The notes: generated by a model from the letters alone, not told the origin. A stretch of DNA of 64,000 nucleotides from Yponomeuta sedellus (GCA_934045075.1 OW203738.1:7328487-7392486), one strand, 5' to 3'; positions 20,323 through 31,216 are shown, counted from the stretch's first letter. Numbers and translations are program-made.

Positions 20323-21647
20323 TAACGAATAACATGTTATTGTAGTGTCTATAAGTTATTAATATAATCATAAATGACAATCACTAGTATATAGTTCCAA
20401 CGCTAACAGCCGGCCGCTGTATGTATAGATATATCGTGCTATTACGGTTATCGCCCAACCGTTCTCGGGAAAGCCTTTCTCGACGTGTGCATGCTAAACG
20501 TACACAAACAGAACTCGTGGTACTACACATGTATCACGTGCCTCATTAAGTGCCAATGCAGGAGTTTGTTCACGTGGATATGTGTCTGAGTAGGTGTTAC
20601 TAAATTAGGTCAGTATATTTGTTAAACACTAGCAGTGCTCGCGGCCGCGGTAAAAGGATTAATTAGCCTATAGCCTGATATACCTCGAAGAATTACTCGG
20701 TTGAAATAATAGTGGACGGGGCACACAGCTCATATAACTGATGGCAGTGGGGGCCAAAAAATTCAGACCTGGTGACCACGGACCGGACGACGTGAGGTTT
20801 GGAAAACCATGAGATAGGCCTCAATCACTGTTCTACTTCTCCACGAACTTTTGTTAAAAGGTTGTAATCAACTAACAGTAGAACCCGTGTTCTACTAGTC
20901 AATGCGAAGCACATTTTACCCATTGGAAATATCAAAATCGGGGAAAAATTATAGACTGTTTCATACTAAGGTTACCCACAGATTCCTAGCTTTGTAACCA
21001 GGTACCTGATAGTTTTTTATGTCTACTTTTACCACTTCTAAAGGGTTCATCGACTGTTTTTTTGTCTGGAAGTCGCCAGTTGTACCTCTTGTTTTATAAC
21101 TGTTCTCTCTTTAATTATATTCTGGTGTGTACAAAAAATTTGGTCCCCATGGTAACAGTTGTTCCTATCTGCAAGTAGAATTATCCTAATTTCGAATATA
21201 CAAGTATATTTTGTTTCACCCTGTATAGTTTTTTTTACTACGAATCGTGGTTAATGATTCTGTGTCGACCAATTTTTTGCCAGGAGGCCAAGAATATGCC
21301 GCCAGCAATTCGACATATCGGCTGCAATAAGTATTTATTGAGTATGAAGGTGAACAAAAACTGAATCGGATGAATCGATAACGATGCTTATCCGTGGCGG
21401 CGACTGTTTGCGGGTCGGCGACGGGGCCTGTACAACTCGACACGTTCCTAAAAACCGCCTTTATACTGAAAAAAACTGTAACTTTACTTTGCACCGTCTA
21501 CCCGTGACCACGGTAACTGCAACGCTGAACAGTACAAAACTTGACAATATATAAAGTAACTCTGAACCCCAAACTAAATTAAATTGTATCTAAGAGCACA
21601 GTGCTCCATTCGGGGTGAACTGAAATATATCATAATAACATATACAG
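20323..21647. other. Intergenic, no gene seen
   Basis: No repeat family members or credible ORFs. A 92-codon minus frame at 21216-21494 has no recognised domain. Confidence 0.4.
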
Positions 21648-21782
21648 ATATATAGATAGATAGAGAACTCTTTATTGCACAACCAGAAAAATATTACAAG
21701 CATGATTCTTAAATCTACGTAATGTTATACAATTGGCGGTCTTATCGCTAAGAGCGATCTCTTCCACACAATCTTTGTTACA
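21648..21782. repeat. Repeat D copy
   Basis: TAGATAGATAGAGAACTC, TTTATTGCACAACCAG, TAATGTTATACAATTGG and CTTATCGCTAAGAGCGATC are all present; the last block is itself a short hairpin. Confidence 0.65.
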
Positions 21783-22611
21783 AAATAAAATAAAGTAAAA
21801 ATTAACGTGCATACAGCAAAACTATGGTATAGCTGAAATATATTTAAAATAGTTTTAGTACATAGTTACGTGTGTATGATTCTGGCGAGTGGCTAGAGCC
21901 GAATGGGTGGCAGTAACTGTACCGTGTGCTCGACAATGCATTGTCAACACACGCAGCGATGCATTGATAACCCAGGACAGCCAGTTCACAATTTAATATT
22001 CCTGTTATCATAGACAGTGTCTTAACGTCTTAACAACACAACACAGTATACAGAGATTTTCGCTGGCAATTTAAATTTTGGAAGGGTCTCTACTTTATCT
22101 GAACACTGAATTCTCAGTCGAGTTGGTAAGCGACCGTCAAAAAAAGCAGTGGCATATAATAAGCGAGGTTCTGCCGACACATTTTAATACCGCTAATGGG
22201 TCGGCCTTATGGACAAATTGCCCTCTAGGGCTCTGCACCAACGCTAACATTTAAATCAGACCTAATGGGCCTATTTCCATAAGTAACTACAGAATATAGG
22301 ATCGCTTTGTACAGAAGTCTCTTGCGGTACGGTCGCGGTCTAAAAATGTTTATCAGTTTTCAAATTAGATTCTTTAGCACACTGTGTGCAGTAAAGTTTA
22401 AAATGCTATATCTAGGTACGTATTACTTTTTAATAGTTGTAGCATCGATTCTAACAAAAAGAGTATTCATGACGTTTTGATGATGAAACTCTTTACTTTA
22501 TTTAAAAGTTGACATAATTGAATTTTTCACAATGACATTTATCAAAAATACTAGGATTGAAATAATAGAAATTGATTGTAAAAACATGGCGAAGCCTGAA
22601 GGCGCAAACCT
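21783..22611. other. Intergenic, no gene seen
   Basis: No repeat or credible ORF. Confidence 0.4.
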
Positions 22612-22666
22612 GAAGAAGCAATAGAGATTCACCCAAGCGAGGTGGGTGAATATCTATTGCTTCTTC
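22612..22666. repeat. Inverted duplication, 24-bp arms, 7-nt loop
   Basis: Left arm GAAGAAGCAATAGAGATTC... (22612-22635), right arm 22643-22666, loop AGCGAGG, one mismatch. Confidence 0.9.
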
Positions 22667-22827
22667 TATGCTCTATGCCTAATTTATGCTTTATGCCTAA
22701 TCAAATCACATAATATCATAGCAGTGGCATAGATTTGTGCATGCAATTACCAACCTTAAGGTTGTAAACATTTTCAGACCGCGAGTGTATATGTTAATAA
22801 AAGGTCTGGACCATACTCGAAACTTTT

Positions 22828-22996
22828 TTTATGTAGTCTATAAACATCCCTTTGCCGGTCACAGACCTTCTCTTAGAGATAGAGTATGCTTACCATGCGT
22901 GCCCACCGTGGATTGGCAATATCAAGCGCCTAAAATATTTGAACTTCAGACACTCTGGTTTCCTCACGATGTTTTCCTTCACATTTAGCGAGTTAT
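22828..22996. repeat. Repeat C copy
   Basis: GTAGTCTATAAACATCCC, a TCTCTTAGAGATAGAG run, ACCGTGGATTGGCAATATC and CCTCACGATGTTTTCC match the family. Confidence 0.65.
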
Positions 22997-23247
22997 ACTA
23001 TTTTTATTTTTAATGCACTAACCCGTGCTAAGGAAAATTTTAAAAAACCTATTTAGAGGCTGTGCGTAATACAGAGAATAGTGTAAAGAGGTTCGAAATT
23101 TCACTGATGCCGGTGAGTCATCCATTAGCTCAGTTGGATAGAGCGCTGGCACGGGTCATAGAGTTGGATAGAGCGTAGCCAGAGGTCGCGGGTTCGAATG
23201 CTGGCCTGGGTGGAATTTTTAGCCTCCAAATAGGTTTTTTAAAATTC
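22995..23247 (+). mobile_element. tRNA-Ile-like hairpin element with internal duplication
   Basis: AGCGAGTT flanks it at 22987-22994 and 23248-23255. It begins with the inverted 3' end (ATGCACTAACCCGTGC) and then has leader and core. The core carries an extra GTTGGATAGAGCG copy, which breaks the anticodon-like stem. Confidence 0.7.
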
Positions 23248-23374
23248 AGCGAGTTTATTAAAGATAAAAGATAAAGGATAAGATTTGTTTAACATGAGTT
23301 TAAAAAAGTGGTACAGTGTGGAATATTCAGATTCTGCATGTTTTGCCCTTTCTAGGCATGCAAATATTTTTAAG

Positions 23375-23476
23375 AGTTGTACTGCCTTACAATTACGTGG
23401 TGGAGTCTAGCCTTTCTGCGATACAGGAAAAGACCCATGCGTCAGCAGTGGGGACATACAAATGGTTGATTCCATT
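23375..23476 (+). repeat. 5S-headed SINE, 3' fragment
   Basis: Ends with GTCAGCAGTGGGGACATAC after CTTTCTGCGATACAGGAAA. Diverged. Confidence 0.45.
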
Positions 23477-23484
23477 TCACTAGT

Positions 23485-23890
23485 AATTTAATATGTTTGT
23501 CAAGCAATCGACGACTGAACAGTTTTTTAATACAATTCCATGTAACATAAATCAATCAATCAATCATTTACTGTTTCCTCATGAGAATGATGAAAACACA
23601 GATACTTTTCATTTTAATTTCACTGGACCAATGTGTCCAGTGCCGCTTCTACAACATTTCATTTATAGATCTTCCAGTGTAATGTTTATGCGACAGAGTT
23701 ACGAGGCTTTAGAGGCGAAACGAATAAATTCAGGAGGGCACTAAGGATATGTAGATAATTCATACGGGGATAAAGCATTTTAATAGCGGATGGTGGGTAA
23801 TTAAAGCGAACGCATCCGCAGTCTCACCTTTGCTTTCCAGGCTCTTGTTGTTTTGTTTTAATGGGGTTCCAATAGTATATTTTATTTATT
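23485..23890. other. Intergenic, no gene seen
   Basis: An 83-codon open frame (23493-23744) shows no family motif. Confidence 0.4.
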
Positions 23891-23916
23891 ATATATATAT
23901 ATATATATATATATAT
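23891..23916. repeat. (AT)13 microsatellite
   Basis: Perfect AT dinucleotide run. Confidence 0.95.
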
Positions 23917-23994
23917 TAGTGTTTTATTTTTTTGTGTTTTACCTTACATTGCCAGTGTTTTATCTGAAAAACCAAACCAAGAAAGTATCAAATG

Positions 23995-24094
23995 TAATGT
24001 CTTGTAGCCACTAAAGAATACATTTTTAAGTACGAGGATGATTACGGAGAGAAAAACATATTTTAGGCGGTACGGAGTTCGCCGAGTCAGCTAG
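23995..24094 (+). mobile_element. Helitron-like 3' end
   Basis: AAGTACGAGGATG..TTACGGAGAG and then GGCGGTACGGAGTTCGCC (a hairpin) precede GAGTCAGCTAG with T following. Same terminus as 13180-14574. The 5' end was not located. Confidence 0.6.
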
Positions 24095-24851
24095 TATTAA
24101 GTAAATAGTACTTCTTTTTCTTCTTTCTCGCTGTGTCCCCATGACTTATAGACGTGACTATGGTGCATCTACCGCCATCAACGTAACGTCATAGAAGCGG
24201 CCTGATAAACGTAATGCTCTAACAATTCCTCACTCTACATTACGCATCGTCGTAGCTACATATTCCAGCAATTGAGTTATAGCGATAATGCGATTTAAAT
24301 TGGCCCATCTCTGTGACACCCAGTGGTGTGGGAACGGAGACAGGTTGTGACTTATGGGTCCTTATAGTCATCATTATGCAAAAACATGCGTAGCGCAGTA
24401 ATAAGATTGTATTCAGGGTAATGTGGGTTTGCAACCAGACTATACAGAAGTTTTGCTTGATGCTGACTAGAACGTAAGGACGTGCCAAAAATCAGTATGT
24501 ATCTGATAGTTATCGAAGCTAAACATACTCCTTAGAAGTGTTAAAATGAATGAAAAAACATAATAAAAATAGTATTTAAATAAGAGTTATAGAGAAATAA
24601 TTTCCAACTTAAAGATTTCATATTGGATTCTCATCCAAAAATAGTAAGAAACTATTTTGAATGAGAACAAAATACATACGCAACTGCTTTCATGCGTTTA
24701 TATAACCCTATTGTTCTTCTAAATACACGTTGTATTTTAGAAATTAAATACTATTACATTGCTTACAGGATTTTTTTTGGGTGTAGTTTCAAAAACACAC
24801 TCACATTTCGGGACGAATCGTTTCGTTTATATAATTTTTGACAATAATTAG
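24095..24851. other. Intergenic, no gene seen
   Basis: An 82-codon minus frame at 24240-24488 is unsupported. No repeats recognised. Confidence 0.4.
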
Positions 24852-24865
24852 TATTATAATTTCTT

Positions 24866-25039
24866 TAAAAACCTATTTAGAGGCTAAAAATTTCACCCAT
24901 GCCGGGATTCGAACCCGCAACCTCTGGCTATCCGTGCCAGAGGTTGCGGGTTCGAATCCCGGCATGGGTGAAATTTTTAGCCTCTAAATAGGTTTTTAAA
25001 TTTGTTCCTTAGCACGGGTTAGTGCATTAAAAATAAAAA
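24866..25039 (+). mobile_element. Perfect snapback tRNA-like element, 14-bp TSD
   Basis: TATTATAATTTCTT at 24852-24865 and 25040-25053 flanks an insertion. Its first ~135 bp are a perfect inverted repeat: arms 24864-24928 and 24936-25000, 65 bp each, with loop TATCCGT. Each arm holds the tRNA 3' half, including the B box. The right arm is followed by the family 3' end (CCTTAGCACGGGTTAGTGC) and an A-rich tail. Confidence 0.88.
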
Positions 25040-25053
25040 TATTATAATTTCTT

Positions 25054-25560
25054 ATTGATATGGCAGCCAGCCGATGTCGACAAATTTTGCCAAAGTCACG
25101 TCTTGACACGAAATGATGCAATTATTTTTCATTAATTAGTACCTAAGTGTTGTCATAAATGTAAAAAAAAATTTGTTGATCTAAAGTTTCATTAAATTTA
25201 CTTTCGTGTGATCAAATGAAAAAGTAAAGAAAAAGTTGGACAATTTTGTGGTGGGAAATAATAATCCCATGGTTTATTAAAGGTTAAGGTGCATGTAGCC
25301 CCTAATAACCTTCGAAAAACACACGTACAACAGTGATGGCACTCTTAACCAGCAAAATGAAACTGAGCAATGGTTACAATTTTCTTGCTTTGTTTCTTAA
25401 GATTAATATAATTTGAATGCAATAAAAAAATATGGCTGTTTATGCAGCACAAGTTTCTTGTATCCTTTTTTCAAGCCAAACTCTAAGATATTTATTGCCT
25501 TTCCACGGTAAAAGAGTTATAAGTGGTTGTTGTACGAGTACTTACGAATTAATTTCAAGA
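25054..25560. other. Intergenic, no gene seen
   Basis: No credible ORF or repeat. Confidence 0.4.
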
Positions 25561-25725
25561 TTACCCATGCCGGGATTGGACTCCCGCGACTTCTGGCTAT
25601 CCGTATCTGGCACGGATAGCCAGAGGTCGCCGGTTCGAATCCCGGCATGGGTAGGATTTTTAGCCTCTAAATAGGTTTTTTAAATTTGTCCTTAGCACAG
25701 GTTAGTGCATTAAAAATAATATAAT
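25561..25725 (+). mobile_element. Imperfect snapback tRNA-like element
   Basis: Arms about 25563-25604 and 25612-25652 (CCCATGCCGGGATT... and ...AATCCCGGCATGGG) around a 7-nt loop, with internal mismatches and indels. The sense 3' end and an A-rich tail follow. It is truncated at the left, and no target duplication was found. Confidence 0.7.
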
Positions 25726-26177
25726 TTCTTATCTATTTAAATTTCATTCAATTTTATTTTTAAAATTTAAGATGAATTCAAATGACTTTTTAATGTATGA
25801 TTTGATTAACTATAAGGGATTTTAGAATTTTGTGAATGAATCTGTGACATGTATTACTGTGTATCTTAATTACTTATGCAAATGTATTATGGATCTGGGT
25901 CTGAAATAAAAACATTTCATTTCATAAGTAAGATATAAACGTACAGTTTACTGGGACAGCAGCTTGTTTGATGATAAAGAAGACCTTTTGCGTACGTCAA
26001 TGTTAGGTGATAAAAAGGCGTTTTTGCCTTCATCAAAGTGAGTCTTTAGTGATTTGACCGTGTCTTGATGACTCTATCTCCGGGACTAGTTCCAGTAATA
26101 AGTATTATTATTCATATTTACGCAACAATTTGTCTTGTAAACATTTTGAAATACGTAATTTGCATACATTTAACAGA
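25726..26177. other. Intergenic, no gene seen
   Basis: AT-rich, nothing recognised. Confidence 0.4.
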
Positions 26178-26300
26178 TTGAATGAAAGAAAAATTCTTTA
26201 TTGCACTATAACAGATTTGTACAAAGGCGAGCTTAATACTAGATAGTATCTTCTTCCAGCTAACCCACGATAATGCGGACAGTGGAAGGGGTAGTGCCAG
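26178..26300. repeat. Retroelement-tail-like repeat, as at 11240-11345
   Basis: TTCTTTATTGCACTA, GGCGAGCTTAAT and CACGATAATGCGGACAGTGG are shared with 11240-11345. Confidence 0.55.
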
Positions 26301-26612
26301 TAAACAATATAGTATATGAGTGATTTATTACATAACCTAGGTTAACTAAATATTAGAAATATAATTTAAATACACATACGTATATAAAATAGCACAAAAT
26401 ATATAAAATTATTATTACAGATTAGATAGATAGAGAACATATAATTAAAAAAGAATTAAAACTATGATCAATTCGATCATGGTTGTAATACTTGTTTTCT
26501 GGATGTGCGAATAAGTGTTATCTACGAGATGTAATGTAATTAATGAGTTAGTTTAATTTATTAGTATTATATATTTTTTTATGTCGTAAGTATGCTATTA
26601 TTCTACTTCGTC
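26301..26612. other. AT-rich, repeat D scrap only
   Basis: Only TAGATAGATAGAGAACA near 26424 (repeat D) is recognised. Confidence 0.4.
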
Positions 26613-26764
26613 ATCAGGTTATACCAGTCCACTGCTGGACATAGCCCTCCCCTAAAGAGCGCCACGTTGTGCTATCATAGGGGTAATGCCCATAATCCCC
26701 ACGCTGGGCATGCGAGTTTGGGATCGCAGGTCGGTGGAATTGTACTGCAGGGGCGCTGCTTATT
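26613..26764 (-). repeat. Repeat B, truncated
   Basis: ACCAGTCCACTGCTGGACAT to GTACTGCAGGGGCGCTGCT; it then stops abruptly. Confidence 0.6.
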
Positions 26765-26864
26765 CTACTTAATATAGTATATTATTTAGTTTTTGTTTAA
26801 GTTACCTGAAACAGTAATTCTTTAGTTTCTCGGTTTGTCACTACTCCCTCCTGTCACCCATTTG

Positions 26865-26925
26865 TAGGCTGGAATAAAATACTAATTAGTATTAAACCCG
26901 CCTATTGCACAATATTTACTTGTGA
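26865..26925. repeat. LINE 3'-tail-like fragment
   Basis: ATACTAATTAGTATTAAACC resembles 17340-17400; the ATTAGTATTAA core is shared. Confidence 0.35.
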
Positions 26926-27274
26926 TTACTTGTGACTATTTAATGTGATAAAAAAACTTTAGTAACAACAGTTATCCTTTTAGGGCACAATTTGTCATAA
27001 TTTCCATTAGCAATTTTCTATATACTACTTTACTTTTGGACTCCTTTAGCAAAGCGCTTGTTAAAGACTTTTCCAGACTTGGCAGTCATTGCGAATAATT
27101 TTGCTAAGATTTTTCCACCGCACTAATCGTAATAATTTGGTTAACGTACCATCATCACGTACAAATTTGGTTGGCGAAATTTTTTTTAGTAAATGTGGCA
27201 CCTTCATACATTTTCCATATCTGACAATTAAAACGCTCGACCAGCGTCGTCGCACCCGATACTGATATTTAAGT

Positions 27275-27432
27275 GCCACGTGCCTAGCGATTAACATGCT
27301 TGGCTATCAGACCAGACGTCGTGGGTTTGATTCCCACTAGAACCAAACCGGATTTCTAAAAATGTCCTCATTCTGGTTGTTGGTGATTTCATTGGCTGGT
27401 TACCATACAATGTATCCTCGATACCTGGGCAA
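27275..27432 (+). mobile_element. tRNA-headed SINE, degenerate
   Basis: GTGCCTAGCGATTAACATGC (A-box region) and GTGGGTTTGATTCCCAC (B box) precede a body with GCTGGTTACCATACAATG. It is related to the SINE at 50548-50745. Confidence 0.6.
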
Positions 27433-27443
27433 ATGATTGTGTT

Positions 27444-27625
27444 TAAAAACCTATTTAGAGGCTAAAAATTTCACCCATGCCGGGATTCGAACCCGCAACC
27501 TCTGGCTATCCGTGCCAGAGGTTGCGGGTTCGAATCCCGGCTTGGGTGAAATTTTTAGCCTCTAAATAGGTTTTTGAATTTGTCCTTAGCACGGGTTAGT
27601 GCATTAAAAATAAAAATAGTATAAG
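27444..27625 (+). mobile_element. Snapback tRNA-like element, 10-bp TSD
   Basis: TGATTGTGTT at 27434-27443 and 27626-27635. Arms 27445-27506 and 27514-27575 (62 bp, one mismatch) enclose loop TATCCGT, the same architecture and loop as 24866-25039. The 3' end and an A-rich tail follow. Two independent insertions therefore carry the same snapback form. Confidence 0.85.
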
Positions 27626-27639
27626 TGATTGTGTTGTGA

Positions 27640-28224
27640 AGAAGCTATTATTATTACGGCTTAAGAGTACACCCGACCAACAAACACAGTAGCCTATAAT
27701 TAACACCGTCTCGTGGAAACCATAAATAACAATCAATAGTTTGATATCTCAGTTGACGACTACCTTTACCACGCCTCGACGTTGAATTCTAGTTCTTATT
27801 CTCTGCGCCGTGAGGTTCAGGGCACCTACCTTTCCTTGATAGCAAAGTAACGGTCCAGTCATATCGACACGCGGCTTCCGTAATATCACCAACACTTCAG
27901 CGCGCGGTACAATTATTTACAGCACTATTAACCGTCGATTTCCTTTCACACACCTGCGTGCTCCGATTTGATAGGTCGCCTTTAGTTACGTACAGTGGGT
28001 GTAGGAATTGCACTAAACAGACAGAATTTACCCCCACATTTTTAAGAATTAAAAAAAACCCCGTCCACTGACGCTCTCTTACGTGAAAAATAGTATTTGT
28101 GCAGGTGTGTTATTATTTTGAATGAACCGTCAAAATTAGATCACCCTGTATAATGCGTTCACGTATCTTACAGGATGCCCGGCCGTTGAACAATCGAGCG
28201 GATAATTACCCGGAATAACGAGAA
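27640..28224. other. Intergenic, no gene seen
   Basis: No repeat or ORF recognised. Confidence 0.4.
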
Positions 28225-28930
28225 AAAAGCGGACAAGTGCCAGTCGGAGGCGCCTACCGAGGGTTCCGTACAACGCTACATAATAACTAACGGTAATTAC
28301 ATTTTATCGAACTTCAAAGACTAGTTTTTTTTATGATTTAATTACAAACGTATAGTTTTCAATGGTTTTTGTGGTATAAGACGATATACGACTATTAATT
28401 CCCTCGGGGTCGAAATGCAAGTTTTTGGCGCCATACACGGCCGTATCTTTTTTAATTTACAAGTTTCATTTTTTCACAATAAATGCTTCAATGAACTGAA
28501 GACTTGAGTATAATCTATTTATGTGTGTACGTGTCTACTTTAATTAACAATATGGTACCGGTAAAGTATGACTTTTTAGTCAAAAACTGCCATATTCCCA
28601 TAGATAAACCTGGTAAGTATACATTCCCATAAATGAGTAACCTGGCTCACAATTTTAGACAAAACGCTGCAAATCTTATAAGGAAAGTTCATTAACTTGC
28701 GAGAAAATATCTAGTTTTGGCATCAAATGTAAAATTTTTAGGTTAGAATCGTGTTTACTATATTGAACAAGTGAGGGTAAATAGACTGGATACGGTTTTA
28801 ATTTCAACTCGATACCTCAACGCGTTCCTGAAATAAAGCGTATTGACAGATCGACGGACGTACGGACGAACAACAAAGTGATCCTATAAGGGTTTCATTT
28901 CTCCTTTTCAGTTACGGAATCCTAAAACCG
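28225..28930. repeat. Widespread lepidopteran repeat ('agggttccgtac')
   Basis: Opens with AAGCGGACAAGTGCCAGTCG and GAGGGTTCCGTACAA, and closes with CAACAAAGTGATCCTATAAG and GTTACGGAATCCTA. The ends are partly complementary (GGTTCCGTA against TACGGAATCC). It resembles, from memory, a common moth and butterfly element of unclear class. No ORF. Confidence 0.5.
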
Positions 28931-29231
28931 CGGCAATTTCACGTAGCGGTATTCAATACGGATAATCAATGCCGGCGAAGTTTATAACCTGAACTCTCTT
29001 TCATTATGACGCTTTAAATTGTAACGTAATAAGTATGGAGGTAATTATTACCGGTGGATTACCCTCTTTCATGGGACGTGGCCTCCGTGGCCTTCTTTTG
29101 TTTGTATTCCCGTTATAACTATAATAATAATTTGTTTATTTCGAGTAACTTTACAGACTCATATTTTATATTAGAATATACTTATACTCGTAGCTATGTT
29201 AGTATACAATCATAAGGAAGCAAAATTAAAC
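28931..29231. other. Intergenic, nothing recognised
   Basis: No repeat or ORF. Confidence 0.35.
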
Positions 29232-29242
29232 TGGTCATATTT

Positions 29243-29355
29243 ATAATATAATTTTTAATGCACTAACCCGTGCTGAGGACAATTTTAAAAAAAAATTTTG
29301 ATTCTATAAATTCCACCCATGCCGGGACTACAAAACCGAGACCACTGGCTAACCG
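29243..29355 (-). mobile_element. tRNA-like hairpin element, degraded, 11-bp TSD
   Basis: TGGTCATATTT at 29232-29242 and 29356-29366. It contains ATGCACTAACCCGTGCTGAG and a damaged antisense 3' half of the tRNA core (CCACCCATGCCGGGA). Confidence 0.7.
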
Positions 29356-29366
29356 TGGTCATATTT

Positions 29367-29608
29367 CTAGAAGCATCTAAGGTGTTTATGCATAATAGGT
29401 CCTTTTAGAAATATGCAGACAAACCTCTCGCCTATCGACCGCAGGATGGGGTTGGGGCTGGCCCGCACCCGGCGCACCAGGGACGTGCATCGCTTTCGCA
29501 TAGTTGCATAAAAGCAATCTACACGCGCTTCCCCAAACGTCCCTGATGCGCTACAGAAGCGGGGCAGCCCCACCAGCACCCGGAACGCGTTGCTATATGG
29601 GACCCAGA
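29367..29608 (-). pseudogene. LINE ORF2 C-terminal fragment
   Basis: Minus-strand frame reads YSNAFRVLVGLPRFCSASG, then FAEAR-like FGEARVDCFYATMRKRCTSL. This resembles the C-terminal part of lepidopteran LINE polymerases (recalled, not searched). The frame is cut at the snapback repeat at 29609 and ends at 29367 beside the tRNA-like insertion. Confidence 0.6.
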
Positions 29609-29675
29609 GGCTTACTATACTCAACGGGCCTATGAGACCCAGAGGGTCCCATAGGCCCGTTGAGTATAGTAAGCC
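29609..29675. repeat. Inverted duplication at a LINE/LINE junction
   Basis: Arms 29609-29640 and 29644-29675, 32 bp with one mismatch, loop AGA. It lies between the LINE fragment to its left and the RTE-type fragment to its right. Confidence 0.92.
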
Positions 29676-29689
29676 CATAAGCTATACGT

Positions 29690-30240
29690 CTTCTTCTTCG
29701 TCGTTTCCTCATGGCTGAGGTACGTGACTAAGGGCAACTTCCGCCACCAGCTCTCTCCATTTGATTCTATTACGCGCCAGATGTACGGCTGCTTGTAGGG
29801 TCCTTCCCGAAGCTTTAGTTGTTATGTCTGTCCAACGCGTTGGTGGTCGTCCTCTGGTTCGTTTTCGGTTCGCTCGACCGGTGATGATAACATACTTCAG
29901 GTTATCTGGCCGGCGTCGGACGGTATGTCCGAAGAACTTCAAGATGCGTTGGGTGCAGATTGTGGAGAGCCTCGTCTTTATCTGAAGTTCTTCTAGAATA
30001 TGTCCGTTTGTGCGGCATTCGGTCCGAGATATACGGAGCATTCTCCGCCAGCACTACAATCCAAACGCATCTATTCTTTTCAGAATACGGGCCTTTATTG
30101 TCCAGGTTTCCGAGGCATACAGAAAAAGTGAGAAGATAAGGGTCCGCATTAGTTTTATCTTTGTCTTGCGGTTGATGCTTCTGTTTTTCCATATCGTCTC
30201 AAGTCTTTTCACTGCTGACTTAGCCATCTGGGAAGCTACA
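29690..30240 (-). pseudogene. RTE-type LINE polymerase, 3' end
   Basis: The minus frame reads KSAVKRLETIWKNRSINRK, LFLYASETWTIKARILKRID, RRMLRISRTECRTNGHIL and RTRGRPPTRWTDITTKASGR, then WRELVAEVA before the stop. This is the thumb/C-terminal layout of RTE-clade elements. A TAG at 30056-30054 replaces the Trp expected before CWRRM. It is 5'-truncated near 30240 and ends in a GAAGAAGAAGACG-type tail. Confidence 0.8.
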
Positions 30241-30324
30241 CGTATATAATAGTAATTAGTGCCATAACATACGTAATTGGCCTAACAGTTATATTACTAA
30301 AATATTATTTTAATAGTGAAACAA

Positions 30325-30480
30325 AACATTGTGGGAAAACCTGAGTGTCTAAGGTGATCAAATACCTCAGCACTTTAAAACAAACACCAATCCACGGTGG
30401 GCACGCGTAGTAATTAAGCCCGTACTCTATCTCTGAGAGAAGGCCTGTGCCCTGAAGTGGGAAGTTTATTAGCCACATAA
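30325..30480 (-). repeat. Repeat C copy
   Basis: Inverted: CCACGGTGGGCACGCG, AATTAAGCCCGTACTC, CTCTGAGAGAAGGCC. Confidence 0.6.
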
Positions 30481-30835
30481 AAAAAGTTAGTGTATAAATC
30501 CTACACCGACCGCACCAAAGTCATCATTGAATGCCAGAATGTAACCCAGGACGTTTCAATGTGAGTTAAGGGTTTTGCCGTTGGACTGCCAACGCTAGAA
30601 ACGTTACAAAACACACGAAATGACGCCGATACTTGATTAATTAATGATATTTTTATCTAGACGTTGATTGCCAACACGAAGCGTTCAACAAAGCGATTTA
30701 CTCCTTTATTGCAACACTATTTCTTCGGCTTTAGTCAGATTGATAAATAGATAAAATGATAAATCGATAATACATATTATGTATTGATTAAATAACAAAC
30801 AACAACTTTGATGGGTTATTCCATCTTTGCTTTGA
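30481..30835. other. Intergenic, no gene seen
   Basis: Nothing recognised. Confidence 0.4.
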
Positions 30836-31175
30836 ATCGCTCGCAGCCGCGGCTGCCTGAATGATCCTAAACGATCATGAAGGTTAAGCAACACAGGGTG
30901 CGTTCAGTGCATCGATGGGTAAACCGTCTATGACTAACGCTGGTCGCATTTTTCCGAGCGGTTCGGTGCTTCACAAGGCTCGTTAAGCAGTTGGTGTCGG
31001 CTTCCGTCGATAGATGGCAGTCGTTAAGCCGAGTCAGAGACCTTAGAGCGGCTTGAAAACTTCTGACCGTGAGACTAGCCACTACTCTTGCAAGCCTCCA
31101 CTAATCCGGACTTGGCCCCCGTGCTGTTGTAAGCCCTATACCTTCCTCAGGGAAGAGACCCGTGCCCCTCGGTGG
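30836..31175 (+). mobile_element. 5S-headed SINE, head type 1
   Basis: The head 30870-30932 (ACGATCATGAAGGTTAAGCA... GGGTGCGTTCAGTGCATCG... ACCGTCTATGAC) aligns with the 5S rRNA box A/IE/box C region. The body continues to CCCGTGCCCCTCGGTGG, where it runs into a snapback repeat and a second partial body. Confidence 0.72.
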
Positions 31176-31216
31176 AGCTGGCACCAACTGCTTAACATAA
31201 GCAGTTGGTGCCAGCT
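31176..31216. repeat. Perfect inverted duplication at a SINE/SINE junction
   Basis: AGCTGGCACCAACTGCTTA (31176-31194), loop ACA, and its exact complement (31198-31216). The right arm is the normal SINE sequence 'taagcagttggtgcc'; the left arm is its inverted copy. Confidence 0.92.

Noticed and set aside
27061..27297. 78-codon basic minus-strand ORF (QYRVRRRWSSVLIVRYGK)
   Set aside because: It overlaps a SINE at its start and shows no recognisable domain; likely chance.
30870..30932. Genuine 5S rRNA gene
   Set aside because: Only the internal region matches; the ends do not, and the segment continues into a SINE body repeated many times.
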